A DNA stretch of 64,000 nucleotides, taken from assembly GCA_012184525.1 (NCBI GenBank), contig WOFQ01000011.1, forward strand, positions 434,001-498,000. The letters run 5' to 3'. This document shows, piece after piece, positions 35,361-47,271 of this stretch. This DNA comes from Xenoacremonium recifei (Eukaryota; Ascomycota; Sordariomycetes; Hypocreales; Nectriaceae). The translations under genes were made by a program, and so were the position numbers. Position 1 is the first letter of the stretch. The number at the start of each line of letters is the position of its first letter. The notes beneath the pieces are model-generated. The model did not search any database. It saw only the letters and a program-made list of their open reading frames with translations, and was not told where the DNA came from.

Positions 35361-36629
35361 ATGGCCCCATTACAGCAACCTCCTGCCGACTCCCGTTCCC
35401 AAGCGCAAGAGTCGTCCGAATCTAATGTCGCCCAGGTCAGTCGAGTCCTCGGAAAGCAACCCTTGTCGTCGGGGTTGATGTTTCGTTTGGCAACCTGCAT
35501 TCCATGCCCCCTCCAAACCCCTCAAACCCCTCCTATATGCCGGGCGTCTGGCGACAGCTTTCCGTGCGGTCGAGACCCCGGCCAATTCCCACGAGCCCTT
35601 TTGATGTGCATGTTCAATCTGCAATTCACCCTCCTTTACAGCCGACCCCTTGTGCCTTTCATTATACCTGGTCGCATATGTATCCCTCGACTGACAGACT
35701 CGCGTTCTAGGCCTACCGGGACCTCGTCAGGTACATGCCCTAGTCTCATCTTAGCAGTGCTTGTTTAACTCCCAATTCAACCTCGCCTCATCCGGCACCA
35801 CCTGACCCGATCTCCCCTCGTCATCTTGCTCTGCACAGCCATCAAATTCATAGACAATTTTTCCATCTCTCGCCGCGTTTGACGCCCTAGCCTTTGAGCC
35901 TGGTCTTGTCTCCGGTTGGGGAAAGACGCCGTTCGGGGTTAACAGACCGCTCACAGTTGACGGGAACCCCGAAAGTCAAAGCGCCGACTTGGTTTGAGAA
36001 CAACGCCGGCGTCTAGCGATGCTCAGGTCGCCATACGCCTAAAGCTTCCCCGTGCACCACGCTCAATCGGGCTCATGGCAAAAAGTCACAAGTGATGTCC
36101 CTTAACATGGGATTGCTCGAGCGAGCCATCATTTACGGTGTAGTTTACCTTGGACGATCTTAGCCATCGCCCGACACTCAAGATCTCAAGCGGGATTTCG
36201 GATGCGCCATGTGCTCTGCATCTCGCCACTGACCAACCCCTGGCAGCATCCAGGGGTCTGGTGCTGTGCCGTGCTGAGAACCCTCTCCGTCCGCAGCTTC
36301 AAATGCCTTTTCCTCCATTTGTTGTTACTGGTACTATTTTGTGCAAATTTCTTCAGTTCTGCAGACGGCGCCCCCTATTCAGTGACATGCTTCAGGCTAA
36401 TACGCCCTTCTTCTATAGGGGTGAACAAACTGCATCTGCCCTGGAGGCGAATTTGGCGACTCTTGAGGCAAAGCTTGACGCTATTCTGGCTGCTGTTGAA
36501 GCTACGGCAAGAGAAATGGAGGGACCAGCCGCCGATCACAAAGAGGAGGATGCGCCCACCCAAAATGGCACGAAACCCGTCAACGGCGAAACTCCTCACG
36601 ATGAAGCCGATAAAGGGACTCAACCATAA
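35361..36629 (+). CDS. Small conserved-looking protein with a 20-nt micro-exon
   Basis: Three exons give 101 residues: 35361-35435 (25 codons ending NVAQ), 35711-35730 (20 nt) and 36419-36629. The micro-exon supplies AYRDLV plus two bases that finish an Arg codon, joining NVAQ to AYRDLVRGEQTASALEANL. All three junctions have GT..AG ends and the frame closes. Without the micro-exon, joining exon 1 to exon 3 gives an immediate stop. The helix-forming ALEANLATLEAKLDAILAAV segment (about residues 36-60) looks like a short coiled coil. An acidic disordered tail follows (EDAPTQNGTKPVNGET). I do not recognise a function. Introns are 275 and 688 bp, long for this genome, and might hide further exons or regulation. 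Confidence 0.72.
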
Positions 36630-38275
36630 GGGAGAAACGATGGTGGGCTGCTGATTGTGGGGTTCTGTCAGGAGGGACGAGGTTTTCGACTTGATAGACT
36701 GTTGTTTTGATGCTCATTCGTCTTCATTGGCACGTATATGTGACACCTGTTGCGGTAGTCTCATGCGGGAAACCTTTCAGCAGGTGGCCCGTTCTCAAGC
36801 ATGGTGAAGCTGCCGCCCGCTCAGGGCCTGGGAGATGGCGGGCTAGATTCAAGGCTTGGCTGACTGAAAGCGAAGTGGTGCATCAGCCAGCCCCGACGAT
36901 GCAGCCACCGCTTCCAGACCGCCCGCAAGCAAGAATGACTCAAACGAGCAGAGCCGAGCCAGCTGATGTTCGACAAGTCGCTATCCGGCCCCCGGCGTCT
37001 GCTGACACGCATCACATCATGGTCCGTCCCCGGCTCGCTACGCCTCCCGCCATAATAGTTCACCCAACTGCCGTGGGCGTGAGGGAGGTCGTGACCTGTC
37101 GCCGGGCCCCGGGTGCGGGTGGGAAGACGCGCTGGTGGTACGTTGATAGTGGGCGTTTCAGCGTGAACGACCGAGGAGAAGGCGGAAAGCCTACCACATA
37201 CACGCCTGGCCTGCCTGACGGAAGCCTTACCTAATGCTGGGTACGGCCGACACCCCTACCGATTCTCACACTTCACTCCCACCTCACCTCACCTCACCTC
37301 TTGGTATCACGGATCCATGTACTCGGACGACGAGGTATAGCCAGTTCAGTTCGGACAATATCAGCAAGGGAGGAGAAACTATCTCCCCACCACGAGACTT
37401 CTGCATATTCGATGTAAATGGGCCTTCGCAGAGGAGAAATCTGCATCCTAGATACTCGCTATCGGACAGCCATTGAAAATCCCCCATAGCCCCCCTCTCC
37501 TCCCCTGCACTATCAAAGTCTTCCAGCCGCAGTTCCCGCCATGTCCGCTATGCCATGTCCACCAACATGCCCCAAAGAATAAGGATAAGAAAAGACCCAG
37601 CGGAAATGCAAAAAATAAGTAACAAGACGTCCAAAAGAGGTAGCTCGTCCATCCCCGAGCAGCAGCAGGGGAGAATCGACTCCGAATTATCCCCGCGCGT
37701 CGGCCGAAGCGACGTGATTGATAAATGACAAACGAAGGTTGCGCCGACAGAATACGATGTGTGCAAAGAACCCCGTGACCCCCAGAAACACCAGCGTTGT
37801 AAAATACACGAGAGAAAGCGCCAGCCAGCCTGACAGCCGTATAATTAGAGAGGTATAGCGAGCGGTAGTGGGGGGTGTGGTTGATATAATCCGGCCATGT
37901 AGACATAAACAAAGTCATAAGGTGCCGCCTCCGGGGAAGCAGGCCAACGTCTCGCGGCCGGTTGATGAAGTCCGTCGATGAGACAAGCAGCAGGGGTCAT
38001 CGCGTCGTGGATATCGTGACCTCAACGGGCCGACGGTCCACGACAGCCGGGTTTGTGCTCTCGGTGAATCATGACCGAGGGGTACGCTTCCAGGCGTGAC
38101 CACGAGGTACCGGGCCGTAGGTGCTGCAGGCGTGGAGAGACTTCGAAGAGCCTCGAGTTCCCAGACTACAACCGGCCCGCCGTTAGCAGCATGAGCGTGT
38201 TGTTGGAAACGCTCGACGTGCTTCCCCCCTTAGCTACTATGCGATCTTAAGAGGAGCTGGAGATAGCCGTCACGG
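36630..38275. other. Convergent 3' intergenic of the micro-exon gene and nik1
   Basis: 1.65 kb. It contains four ACCTC repeats at 37281-37300. A 156-codon minus ORF (37448-37918) has no recognisable family. Nothing else is supportable. Confidence 0.45.
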
Positions 38276-41200
38276 TTAGCTCGAGAGACTCCGCAAATCA
38301 GAGAGATCGAGACGTGCTTTTGTGATGGTATCCTCGTGCTCCGTCACGATGGAAGTCCCATTCTTCCCCGTCCCGCGGATAGGTTCGTGACTCGTTAACG
38401 ATCGATTCTCAAGGGATGGCCGCAGCAGACCGGACCCGTCCTTATGCTTCGAGGACTTCGCCTCGGCGTGCAGCGCCAGCTCCCTTTCGCGGTTCTTCTC
38501 GAGCAGCGGGCCGCCCAGCGTAGCGCATTTGAGGATCGTCTGGATGAGGTGGTTCTGTTGGAGAGGCTTCGAGAGGTACTCGTCCATCTGTGCCTGGATA
38601 CATCTCTCTCGGTCACCCATCATCGCGTGGGCTGTCAGGGCGATAATCGGCGTTCGGTGGTTGCCTCTGCTTCGCTCGTACTCTCGGATCTTTCCTGTAG
38701 CTTCAAATCCACCCTACACGTATGGTTAACGTCCCTCCTTTGTCGAGGACTCAAAAAGGGAACAATCAGCAGTTTCTTACCATAATTGGCATCTGGACAT
38801 CCATCAAAATGACATCAAACTTCTTCTGCTTAACGGCCTCCACTGCCTCCCAACCGTTGCCCACCACTGTCACCACATGGTGATACTTCTCCAGGATCTT
38901 CACGGCCAACCGCTGGTTGACAGTGTTATCTTCTGCAAGTAGAATCTCGAACGATTTGGTGTTATCGGCGAGCGACGGGGTGGCACGGTTCTCGAGCGCA
39001 GGTATCATGCCGTTGCCTAGATCAATGAGCTTGCACGGCGTCGTCATATACGACGTGATCCCGAGATCTAAGCACGACTTCAAGCTGACATGGACAACAG
39101 GAGCCAGGAGGACCACGGGAAGATACTTGAAGTCATCGATCGCCCGCAATCTCCGTGCAGTGTCAATCGAGTCGACAATGATAGCATCGTACGGCAGGGT
39201 ACCGCCGGATTGCAGCCGTGTCAGTGCTGAGCTCTTCTCGGAATCCACGACCACAGGGTTGAGGCCGATCCTCTCAAGCATGACTCCAATATTAGAGCAG
39301 GACTTGGACTTGTCGACAAACAAGACCTGGTGGCCGCGGTACGGTCCGAGCTGCTTCTCAATCATCTCGGTGTCGTCGGAAGCCAACCTCACTCGGCAGG
39401 TGAAATGGAATTCACTGCCCTTGCCGTGCTCGCTATTCACCCACAAATCACCACCCATCAGGTTGACGAGCCGCTTGGAAATGGAAAGACCCAGACCAGT
39501 GCCACCGAACTTTCGCGTCATCGAGCCGTCGGCCTGTTGGAAGGTGTCGAAAATCAGGTCCAGCTTGTCCTTCGCGATACCGATGCCAGTATCCTCGACG
39601 ATGAACTCGATGGCGTATTCTCCAATTCCGCAGTTGCTCTGGTCCTCCCTCTCCTTGATCGTCAAGCTAACCTCACCATGCTCCGTGAACTTGATCGCGT
39701 TTCCAACTAGATTCAGAATAATCTGGCGAAGACGGAAGCAGTCTCCGATGACATGATCAGGAACAGAGCTATCGACCTTGTAAGTAAGATCCAAGAACTT
39801 CTCGTTGGCTTTGACCGCTAGGGTCTTGAGGGCATTGAAAACAGTTCCACGCAGCGTATACGGGATCTCTTCAATAACCATCCTTCTGGCCTCAATCTTG
39901 GACAAATCCAAGATGTCGTCAATGATCGTTAGGAGGCTGTTCGCAAGATTATTGACGATATTCAGCATCTCCCGTTGATATTGAGTCAGGTCAGTGTCAA
40001 GGGTCAGTTGAGTCATGCCGATAATTCCGTTCATCGGCGTTCGAATCTCGTGCGACATGTTCGCAAGGAACTCTGACTTCGTCTTGTTTGCCAACTCAGC
40101 AGCCTCTCGGGCTTGCGTGTTCCTCTGGATCGAATCTCTCAGGTTCGATATCATCTGGTTGATCTTCCTCTTCAACTCGTCCATTTCGCCAGATGCTTCT
40201 ACATCGACCAGCTTAGTGAAGTCGCCATCCGTGGCGAGGTTGGTGATATCCGAGAAGGCGCGCACTTGTGTCGTCTAGATACCAGTTAGTCCGACATATT
40301 CCAATTTTAGACAAAGTCAGCGGTTTGTTTCGACTTACCAAATTACTGGCCATGGTGTTGACATCCGTGGTAATTTCTTTCCAGCGGCCATTTAATCCAG
40401 CAACATCAGCCTGCGCACCCATCTTCCCGTCGACTCCCACATCCTTTGCAACGCGTTGCACTTCATAACAGAAACTCGACAAGCGGTCCACCATGTTGTT
40501 TATAGTCACTTTCAGAACTTGTATCTCTCCATTCGCTTCCACTTCGATCTTCTGTGTCATGTCTCCATTCGCGATAGCCTGGGTAACTGCAGAGATACTT
40601 CTGACCTATGCGAAGGTTAGACAAACTCCGATATCAGTCGCCTGTGGACAGAAGTCGAAACTTACCTGGACTGTTAAATTCGAAGCCATTGTGTTGACGT
40701 TCTCTGTGAGGTCTTTCCATTTTCCTTCCACATTCGCGACTCGAGCTTGTCCCCCGAGGGTTCCGTCTGTGCCGACTTCTCGAGCAACTTTACTGACTTC
40801 CACGGCAAAGGTGCCGAGCCGATCCACCATCTGGTTGATAGTGTTTTTCATCTCCAGAATCTCTCCCTTTGCCTCTACGCCAATCTTCTTGGTCAAGTCA
40901 CCTTTGGCGACAGCAGTCGTAACCTTGGCGATTTCTCGCACCTGGGTCGTCAAATTCATAGCCATACCGTTCACGTTTTCCGTTAGATCTCTCCAGGTGC
41001 CTTCGACGTCGTGTACCGTAGCTTGGCCTCCGAGGCGACCCTCAGTACCGACTTCTCTGGCGATTTTGGTAACTTCCCGGGCAAATTGCGAGAGTTGGTC
41101 AACCATAGAGTTAATCGTAGACTTGAGCTCGAAAATCTCTCCCCTGCAGTCGGCCTGGACCTTCTGGGTGAGATCTCCCTTGGCGACAGCCGTGGTGACC

Positions 41201-42458
41201 TTGATAATGTCGCGCACTTGGGTCGTCAGGTTGTTGGCCATGGCGTTGACGTTGACAGTTAGATCATTCCACATTCCTTGGCCTCCCCCAACGTCAGCCT
41301 GTCCACCAAGCATACCCTCAGTTCCGACATCTCTAGCGACGCGTGTGACTTCCGATGCAAAGGTCCGTAGTTGGTCCACCATGGTATTGATAGTCTGTTG
41401 AAGTTGTAGGATTTCACCTCGGGCAGGTCTCTCGATCTTCTTAGTAAGGTCACCGTGGGCGACAGCGGTTGTAACAGAGGCAATTTCTCGCACTATTTCA
41501 TCGGTTAGAGAAGTTTGTTTGCTATAGTGCAGGGGTTGAAACATACCTTGGTCCGTGAGGTTCTGCGCCATGACGTTGACTGGCAGTCTGTTAGTAGAAA
41601 CTTCTGAGTCGAAACAAATGATCCCATACCGTTGTCTGTCAATTCCTTCCATGTTCCATCAACCCCTCCAATTCGGGCTTGACCACCAAGCAATCCTTCA
41701 GTACCGACCTCACGAGCGACACGTGAGACTTCGCTAGCGAACATTTGCAGCTGATCCATCATAGCATTTATGGTGAGCTTGAAGGTAGTGATTTCGGGGT
41801 CCATCTCCACCGTGTTCATCCGGACTTTCATGGTGAGGTCGCCACGAGCGACGGCTGTGAGAATCTCTCCAATTTCACGAAGGGCCTTCTGGAAAGCCTC
41901 GTTGGCCTTTTGATGCTTCCACAGCTCACGCTCCAGGGTCGAGATGCGCTCCTGTTCCATGACCTCGAGGGCCCGCTCTTGTAGTTCCTTCTGTTCGAGA
42001 AGCTGGGCGTTGACTCCAGCGAGCTCTTGTCGCTGGCTGTCGAGCAACTTTGATTGGTCATCGACATGCTCGCGAAGTCCTTCGAGGGCTTCTTCTGTCA
42101 GCTCGTGGAAAGGCAGATGCGGATTGTGCAGGCTACCTTGTTGGGCGTGCAATTTCTTTGATGGAGGTACCGAGTTGCGGCTGGTCGGCGAGGCATCAAC
42201 GTCTTCCCCAAAGAGGGAGTCGTTTGTCTCGTTGGGAGTCTCAGGGAAAGCCACGACCGCAGAAGGCCGGCTCTCGAGCTGATTAACTCTAGCCGCGAGT
42301 TTCTGAAGTTCATTCTCGAGCCTCCGTTTTGAAGGAGTGTCGCGGCCCGGAAGATCGACTTGAGGAAGGGCGACCGGGATCGCGGTGGGCGTTTTGGACC
42401 CAATAGCCAACGAAGCGACGAAGTCGGCGGCAGCCGCGAAGGCCGCGTCGTCAACCAT
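38276..42458 (-). CDS. nik1: Group III hybrid histidine kinase (Nik1/OS-1), HAMP-repeat osmosensor
   Basis: Cytosolic hybrid kinase above the HOG MAP-kinase pathway and target of phenylpyrrole and dicarboximide fungicides. Six exons close at 1295 residues: 42458-41630, 41579-41547 (33 nt), 41492-40666, 40605-40339, 40274-38781 and 38713-38276. After an N-terminal coiled coil come five full HAMP-type repeats of about 92 residues, each ending WK(D/E)LT.NVN.MA.NLT.Q, plus a truncated sixth. The kinase core follows: H-box SHEIRTPMNGIIGM, N-box NLVGNAIKFT, G boxes EDTGIGIA and FGGTGLGLSISK. The receiver has ILLAEDNTVNQRL, phospho-acceptor Asp in VILMDVQMP and Lys in EYLSKPL. No membrane segment is seen, as expected. 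The frame is open upstream to an ATG at 42641. I chose 42458 because MVDDAAFAAAADFVASLA looks like the family start. Confidence 0.96.
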
Positions 42459-45044
42459 GTTGCTCGGGCTCTGACTGCTCGGTAGCAGTCGGGCAAGTAA
42501 GGACTTAATGTCGAAGGTGTGTTTGCGGGGGAAATGGGCGGCAAGGGGCGCGCTGCGGGTGGCCGAAGGTTTGGGGGTGTACGCGGATGTCGAGGGGTTG
42601 CAACGGCTGGGTTGCCGCGATCTCGAGCGACGGCGGTTCACGGACGGGGTCGACGCAGCTCAACAAGCATCCTCGAGGGGGATTTGACGCGCAGAGCAAT
42701 CGCAGTCCACGCAGCGGGATAGGTTCGAGCCAAAGGAGGGTGGTGATGCAGCCAGCCCTTATTGGGGGTCGAGAGGCCGAGTCACGATGTTGCGACTGCG
42801 ATGTGAGAGATTGAGACCTCCAGGAAAGGCGACCGCAAAAGGATAGAATGGAATAACAAGGACAAAGGACGGCCCAAAGCCCCGGGGAGGAAACGAGCGT
42901 GAGCGACCGCAAAAGATAAGGCGGATCCGAGTCGGCTAGTCTGAGTTAAGAGATCTAACCAACGAGTTAGTCCTTTCGGCGCTGGGTGCTGGGGCTCCAG
43001 ACGGGCTAGGCTGCTAGCAGAACTAATAAGCCCAGGACATTTCAGCAGTGACTGACAACACTAGGAGAGGGACCACGAGAAGGCAAAACGAGGTGACAGG
43101 CGGGCAGGAGAGCAAGGACATGGGCTCGATGGGGCAGCGAAAGCGGTTGTGGTGGAGAGAAGACGGGGATGGGGGACGGGGCGGAGAAGGGGTGTGTATG
43201 AGTGCAGTGAGAACACTGGGAGCGCTGAAAGGGAACCTCACGTTTAGGGCGTTCTCCAACGACGGATCAAGTACTCCGTAGGGTCGTCTACTACTGGTCC
43301 GCCTCGACAATATAAAAGTTGGGCTCCCTCGTGCGTGTCTTGGGCCGTCGTTGAGGGGCTTGTCCCGAATAGGAGCCGTCTTCTCGCAGCAGGTGGTGTC
43401 CTGAGGATGGGATATGTATCGATGTGACGGCCAACTCTGCACCGGTGAGCCAGGAGGAGGGTCGCAGTCGGGCTCCAGCCGCCTTTCAACGTGCCGTCTC
43501 GTCCTCCTCCGTGCAAGCCGTCTCTTTCGCGGCGTCCCAATGGCGCCAATACGAACTGATCGATCGATTGCCCTGTCGGGTGTTAGTGTGTCGGAACCCT
43601 GGTGCCCAGCGGGTATGCATGGCCTGGGATCCAGCAAGAAGAGACGCCGCGAGCAGAGCAGAGCACAGCAGAGCCGACGGGGCTGTCGTTTGTGAGGCGC
43701 GGATTTCCAACGTCTTTTCTCTCTCCCCCGCCCAGGCAGGGCGCTCTGGAATGAAGCTGGCGAACGATGTCTCACGTCTTCCCACACTCTGGTCGGAACA
43801 GGGCTAGCAAGCTCCGGGCAGCCACTAGAGGCCCGTCTTTCGGAGGCGCCAGCCGCCAGGAACTTGATCAGAAGATGAGGTGGTGATGGAAACGGCACGT
43901 CTTGTGGCGCTTCTTGCTATCTGGTTGTCTGATGTTTGTTCTTCTCTCCTTCTCTCCTTCCCTCTATTCTCGTGAGTCTTTTCCCACTTGCCTTTGCTTG
44001 CATGGCGCCTTCCCCGAGTCTGTACGTACATACGTGGACAAGTTCTTTCGCACAGCAGATGAAAGCACCGCATACCGCTAGCCCGTTTGGGGAGCCGGGA
44101 CCGTTTGTGTGGGGAAATTTGCTGCAATTCGCACCGTAGAGCGACTCAGTGCCTCCTAGCCGCTTTGCCGCATCTCGTTCAGCCACCAGTCAGGAACGGC
44201 TATTCTTGGAAAAGCGGGCCTATCCGGTCCTTCTAGCAGATTTCTATCTCGTGTTTTTTTACTCTCTATTGCAATTTTCTCCTCTTGGTGCGAGATGGAG
44301 TCCATTGATTAGACGCCGTAGCTTCAATGATGGCCTTATTCTTGCGTATGTAGACGGACCGGTTGTGAGGCTAACCCTCGGGCAACAAGGACCCAAGAAC
44401 CGCTTTGACGGCGCCCTGTTCGTGGATGCGTTGGTCTCGGGCCTAAGCATAGATTATCCTCCTGTGGCTTTGTTTATCAGTGTCACGTTTCAACGACGCA
44501 TTGACTTTCCACAAGGCAAAAGCCGGTAGGATGAAGGGTGAATGTCCTGCAATAAGGGGCCAGCCAGGGCCAAAGTGTTGGGAGACAGCACACGCGAGAC
44601 AGTAAGATGTCGAAGTCGCGGCACAGTGTCAGACGTCATCGACGTCACTGTCCAGCCACAGACCGCCTAGCCGAGAGCCAATGCACGCCCCAGCTGCACA
44701 GTCAGGCGGTTTTTGGGGGTCGTTTGATCTCCCTCCTCCCTCGCGAACCCCGCTCCTGACGGAACATGAGGTTAAATTGCAACCGGTAGCTCGAGGCTGA
44801 AACACCCAGATGCGAATATCACAATTGTCACGTTTTCTGGCTCGCCTCTTCTGCCGCACGGACAGAGCCCAGGCCAAGCCGCGGGAACAGACAGGAGGAG
44901 GGCAACGGCTTCAGGGGACGTCCAGTAGGTGGGCCGAGCAGGTGCTAGCCGCTGACGTCACTGGAGGGACCGTGCAGCCGATGGGGCGCTGATTCGTGGA
45001 TTGGAAGCCCCGCTGGCGGCTTGGCGTCATCCGCGCAGGCTCCA

Positions 45045-45077
45045 TCAGCAGCAGCAGCAGCAGTAGAAGCAGCAGCG
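45045..45077. repeat. CAG trinucleotide repeat
   Basis: An interrupted run of CAG units (with TAG and AAG interruptions) in the noncoding region upstream of nik1. It is read through by small chance ORFs on both strands. Confidence 0.85.
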
Positions 45078-46420
45078 GCAGGAGCATCTGGGCATCTCCT
45101 GCCAACAGACAGCCTGAGACTGCTTAGTGATGAGGGAAGGCGCACAGGGGGGGATCGCCAGCAAGGGCACAGAACACCACGTGAGCCGGTCAGTCACGGG
45201 GCAAGGAGCTATTGGAGGGAAGCCTATCCTGTCCTGTCCAACGAATCACGGCTGCTATGATCCGAGACCTGCAAAATGTGAGAAACGACAACTTTCGCCA
45301 AGAGACAGATGCCCTTATCCGAGTTTGGGTGAACCAAGACTGGAGAGCACTCCTTCAGCAACCGTTCCCCGGTTGTCCTGTACGGAGTAATCGTGTTGGC
45401 CAGGCCAGAGTCTCCTGTCTCTCTCCTCTTTCAGTGGCAGGTCAATCGCCGTCGATCCCTATCCCCCGACCTCCTCGGCGTGTTTCACAGCGAGCCCTCC
45501 CGAGAAGACAGGACCCTTTTTTTGCTGCTCCCTTTTCCTCAGAGATCCCTCCCCCTCATCATAGCGGGAGATAGCCGAAGGTCATTGCTGGGAGATCGTT
45601 CCATCTGCAGGCCTCCGATTCAAAGGGTCCAGGACCAGCGGGAGTCGGTTTGGGGGCCGTAGGTGTTAGTTGCTGACGGGGTTTGATAGTTTGTTGCAAT
45701 ATTTTTCTATGTGCCGGCAACTGCTCTTCCGACATTCCAGAGGCATGTTCGAGAGAGCTACTCCTAACAGTACCTTTGCCTACACATAAACACACGACCA
45801 ATGGGCGCATTCAGATGTACATTCAACACTCGATTGCCTGGCTAGCCGCCCTCGGCAAAGAGGTGGCAAAGGGGCAATGTTGCAATCCTCATGGACCATT
45901 GAGTTTGCTGGCACTAGGCAACTCTTGCGCTCTTCCTCCGTCCTGGTCTGGTCCAGAAAACAATCGACGACCGACTATTCAGAGTCCTACGAACAATCAG
46001 CGCACAGGACATTTTGCATATGGAGAAGGCACGCATGATTGTTCCATGATTGTAGAGGCGATGCATCGATCCCTCCTCCACCTCGTTTCCCCATCCAGCA
46101 AGGCCCAGGACAATCATGGCAGATTCCGGCAACCCTCAACGGAGCACGGAGTACGAAAGAGCCACTTCTCGACCCTCTTTTTCGGCGGCTCCATCGAGAA
46201 GACCCTGAATCCATCCCTCTCGCTCTCTATCTTAGCAGCAGCGTTAGATCCCGAGCCACACGTTGGTTGACATCGTATCCGCGACGGAGCCTGAGCCCCT
46301 AGGCGCAAACCGGCCACTCCGTACCGCCGTTCCAAACGGAGACAAAAACGTGCCCTGCTGTGCTGGCCGGCGGCAAAGTTGAGTTACAGTCTCTATCAGC
46401 TGCATCTGCAGGATGCCGCA

Positions 46421-46451
<31 letters not shown>
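46421..46451. repeat. ACG trinucleotide repeat
   Basis: About ten uninterrupted ACG units between 46421 and 46451. This microsatellite makes poly-Asp, poly-Thr and poly-Arg chance ORFs, which explains several overlapping reading frames here. Confidence 0.9.
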
Positions 46452-47271
46452 TGCGGGATATCCGTCCATGTTGCATCGCATCTCGACAGACTCACTCACT
46501 GCCTCGCACTGCCTGCCAACTTGTCCAAGTCCTCCCACGACTCGCCCCCATTCCATCCCATTTGCTTGCCATCCCTTCCCTTACCCGGCCCCTCCTCCAA
46601 TGACGGAGCCGCGAGAAAAGCCAGCCCGCCAACCGCCCCCTGTGATTTGTTGGGCGTCTCTCCGCTGTGCGTGGCTGCAGGAGATCGACGCTGCGGAGCG
46701 AGCATGTGAGACTCCTGTGCCTCCTCCCTGTCGTCCTGTAGGGTAGGCCCTGCCGAAGGTTTGTAACAGCGACGATCTATCTCGCTCTACCGGGACCGTG
46801 GAAGTCGGCAGTTGTAGAACAGTGTCTGGTCGATGATCGCTGCCGGTGAGTTACGCTGTGTTTGTTTCGTAACCATTGGCGTTGTCTCGCGGGATTATAG
46901 ATGCATGAATAACCGGAACATGGCGTCACGAGGGGCACAGCATGTAAGAAGCAGTCTCACACGACATATTTGTTCGTAAAAGCTCACGCATATTAATTAA
47001 GCATATGTTACGCCGACATGTCAAACACGCCACCGGTGTCCAGTATCCCCAATAAACAGAAACAGAAGAATCATCATCATCAAACAACGACCTCGCTGCA
47101 CGCTTGAGGGTATCTGATGCCGTTCCATCCATCCAGATTCGCACAACTCGCAACAACCAAAACATGAACACAACGAATCACTCCACGCCTCCCAATAATA
47201 AAAGTCAAATCAGAATCAAGCAGATAGACACCATGAGTCTCCCCAGGTTAATCCCACATCGTTCAGGCCTC

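Larger units (their letters stand above)
42459..47271. promoter_or_regulatory. 4.8-kb gene-free region upstream of nik1
   Basis: No supportable gene on either strand. It probably contains the nik1 promoter and a long 5' leader with several upstream ATGs. The 291-codon minus ORF at 43023-43898 is Arg/Pro/Ser low-complexity and shows no family motif. Two trinucleotide repeats are listed separately. The right end is the 3' flank of the Munc13-like gene. Confidence 0.45.

Noticed and set aside
37448..37918. 156-codon minus-strand ORF with Phe/Leu-rich stretch
   Set aside because: Lies in the nik1 3' flank; the hydrophobic stretch alone is not evidence of a membrane protein.
43023..43898. 291-codon minus-strand ORF upstream of nik1
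   Set aside because: Low-complexity Arg/Pro/Ser composition with no recognisable motif, and no conserved-looking core.
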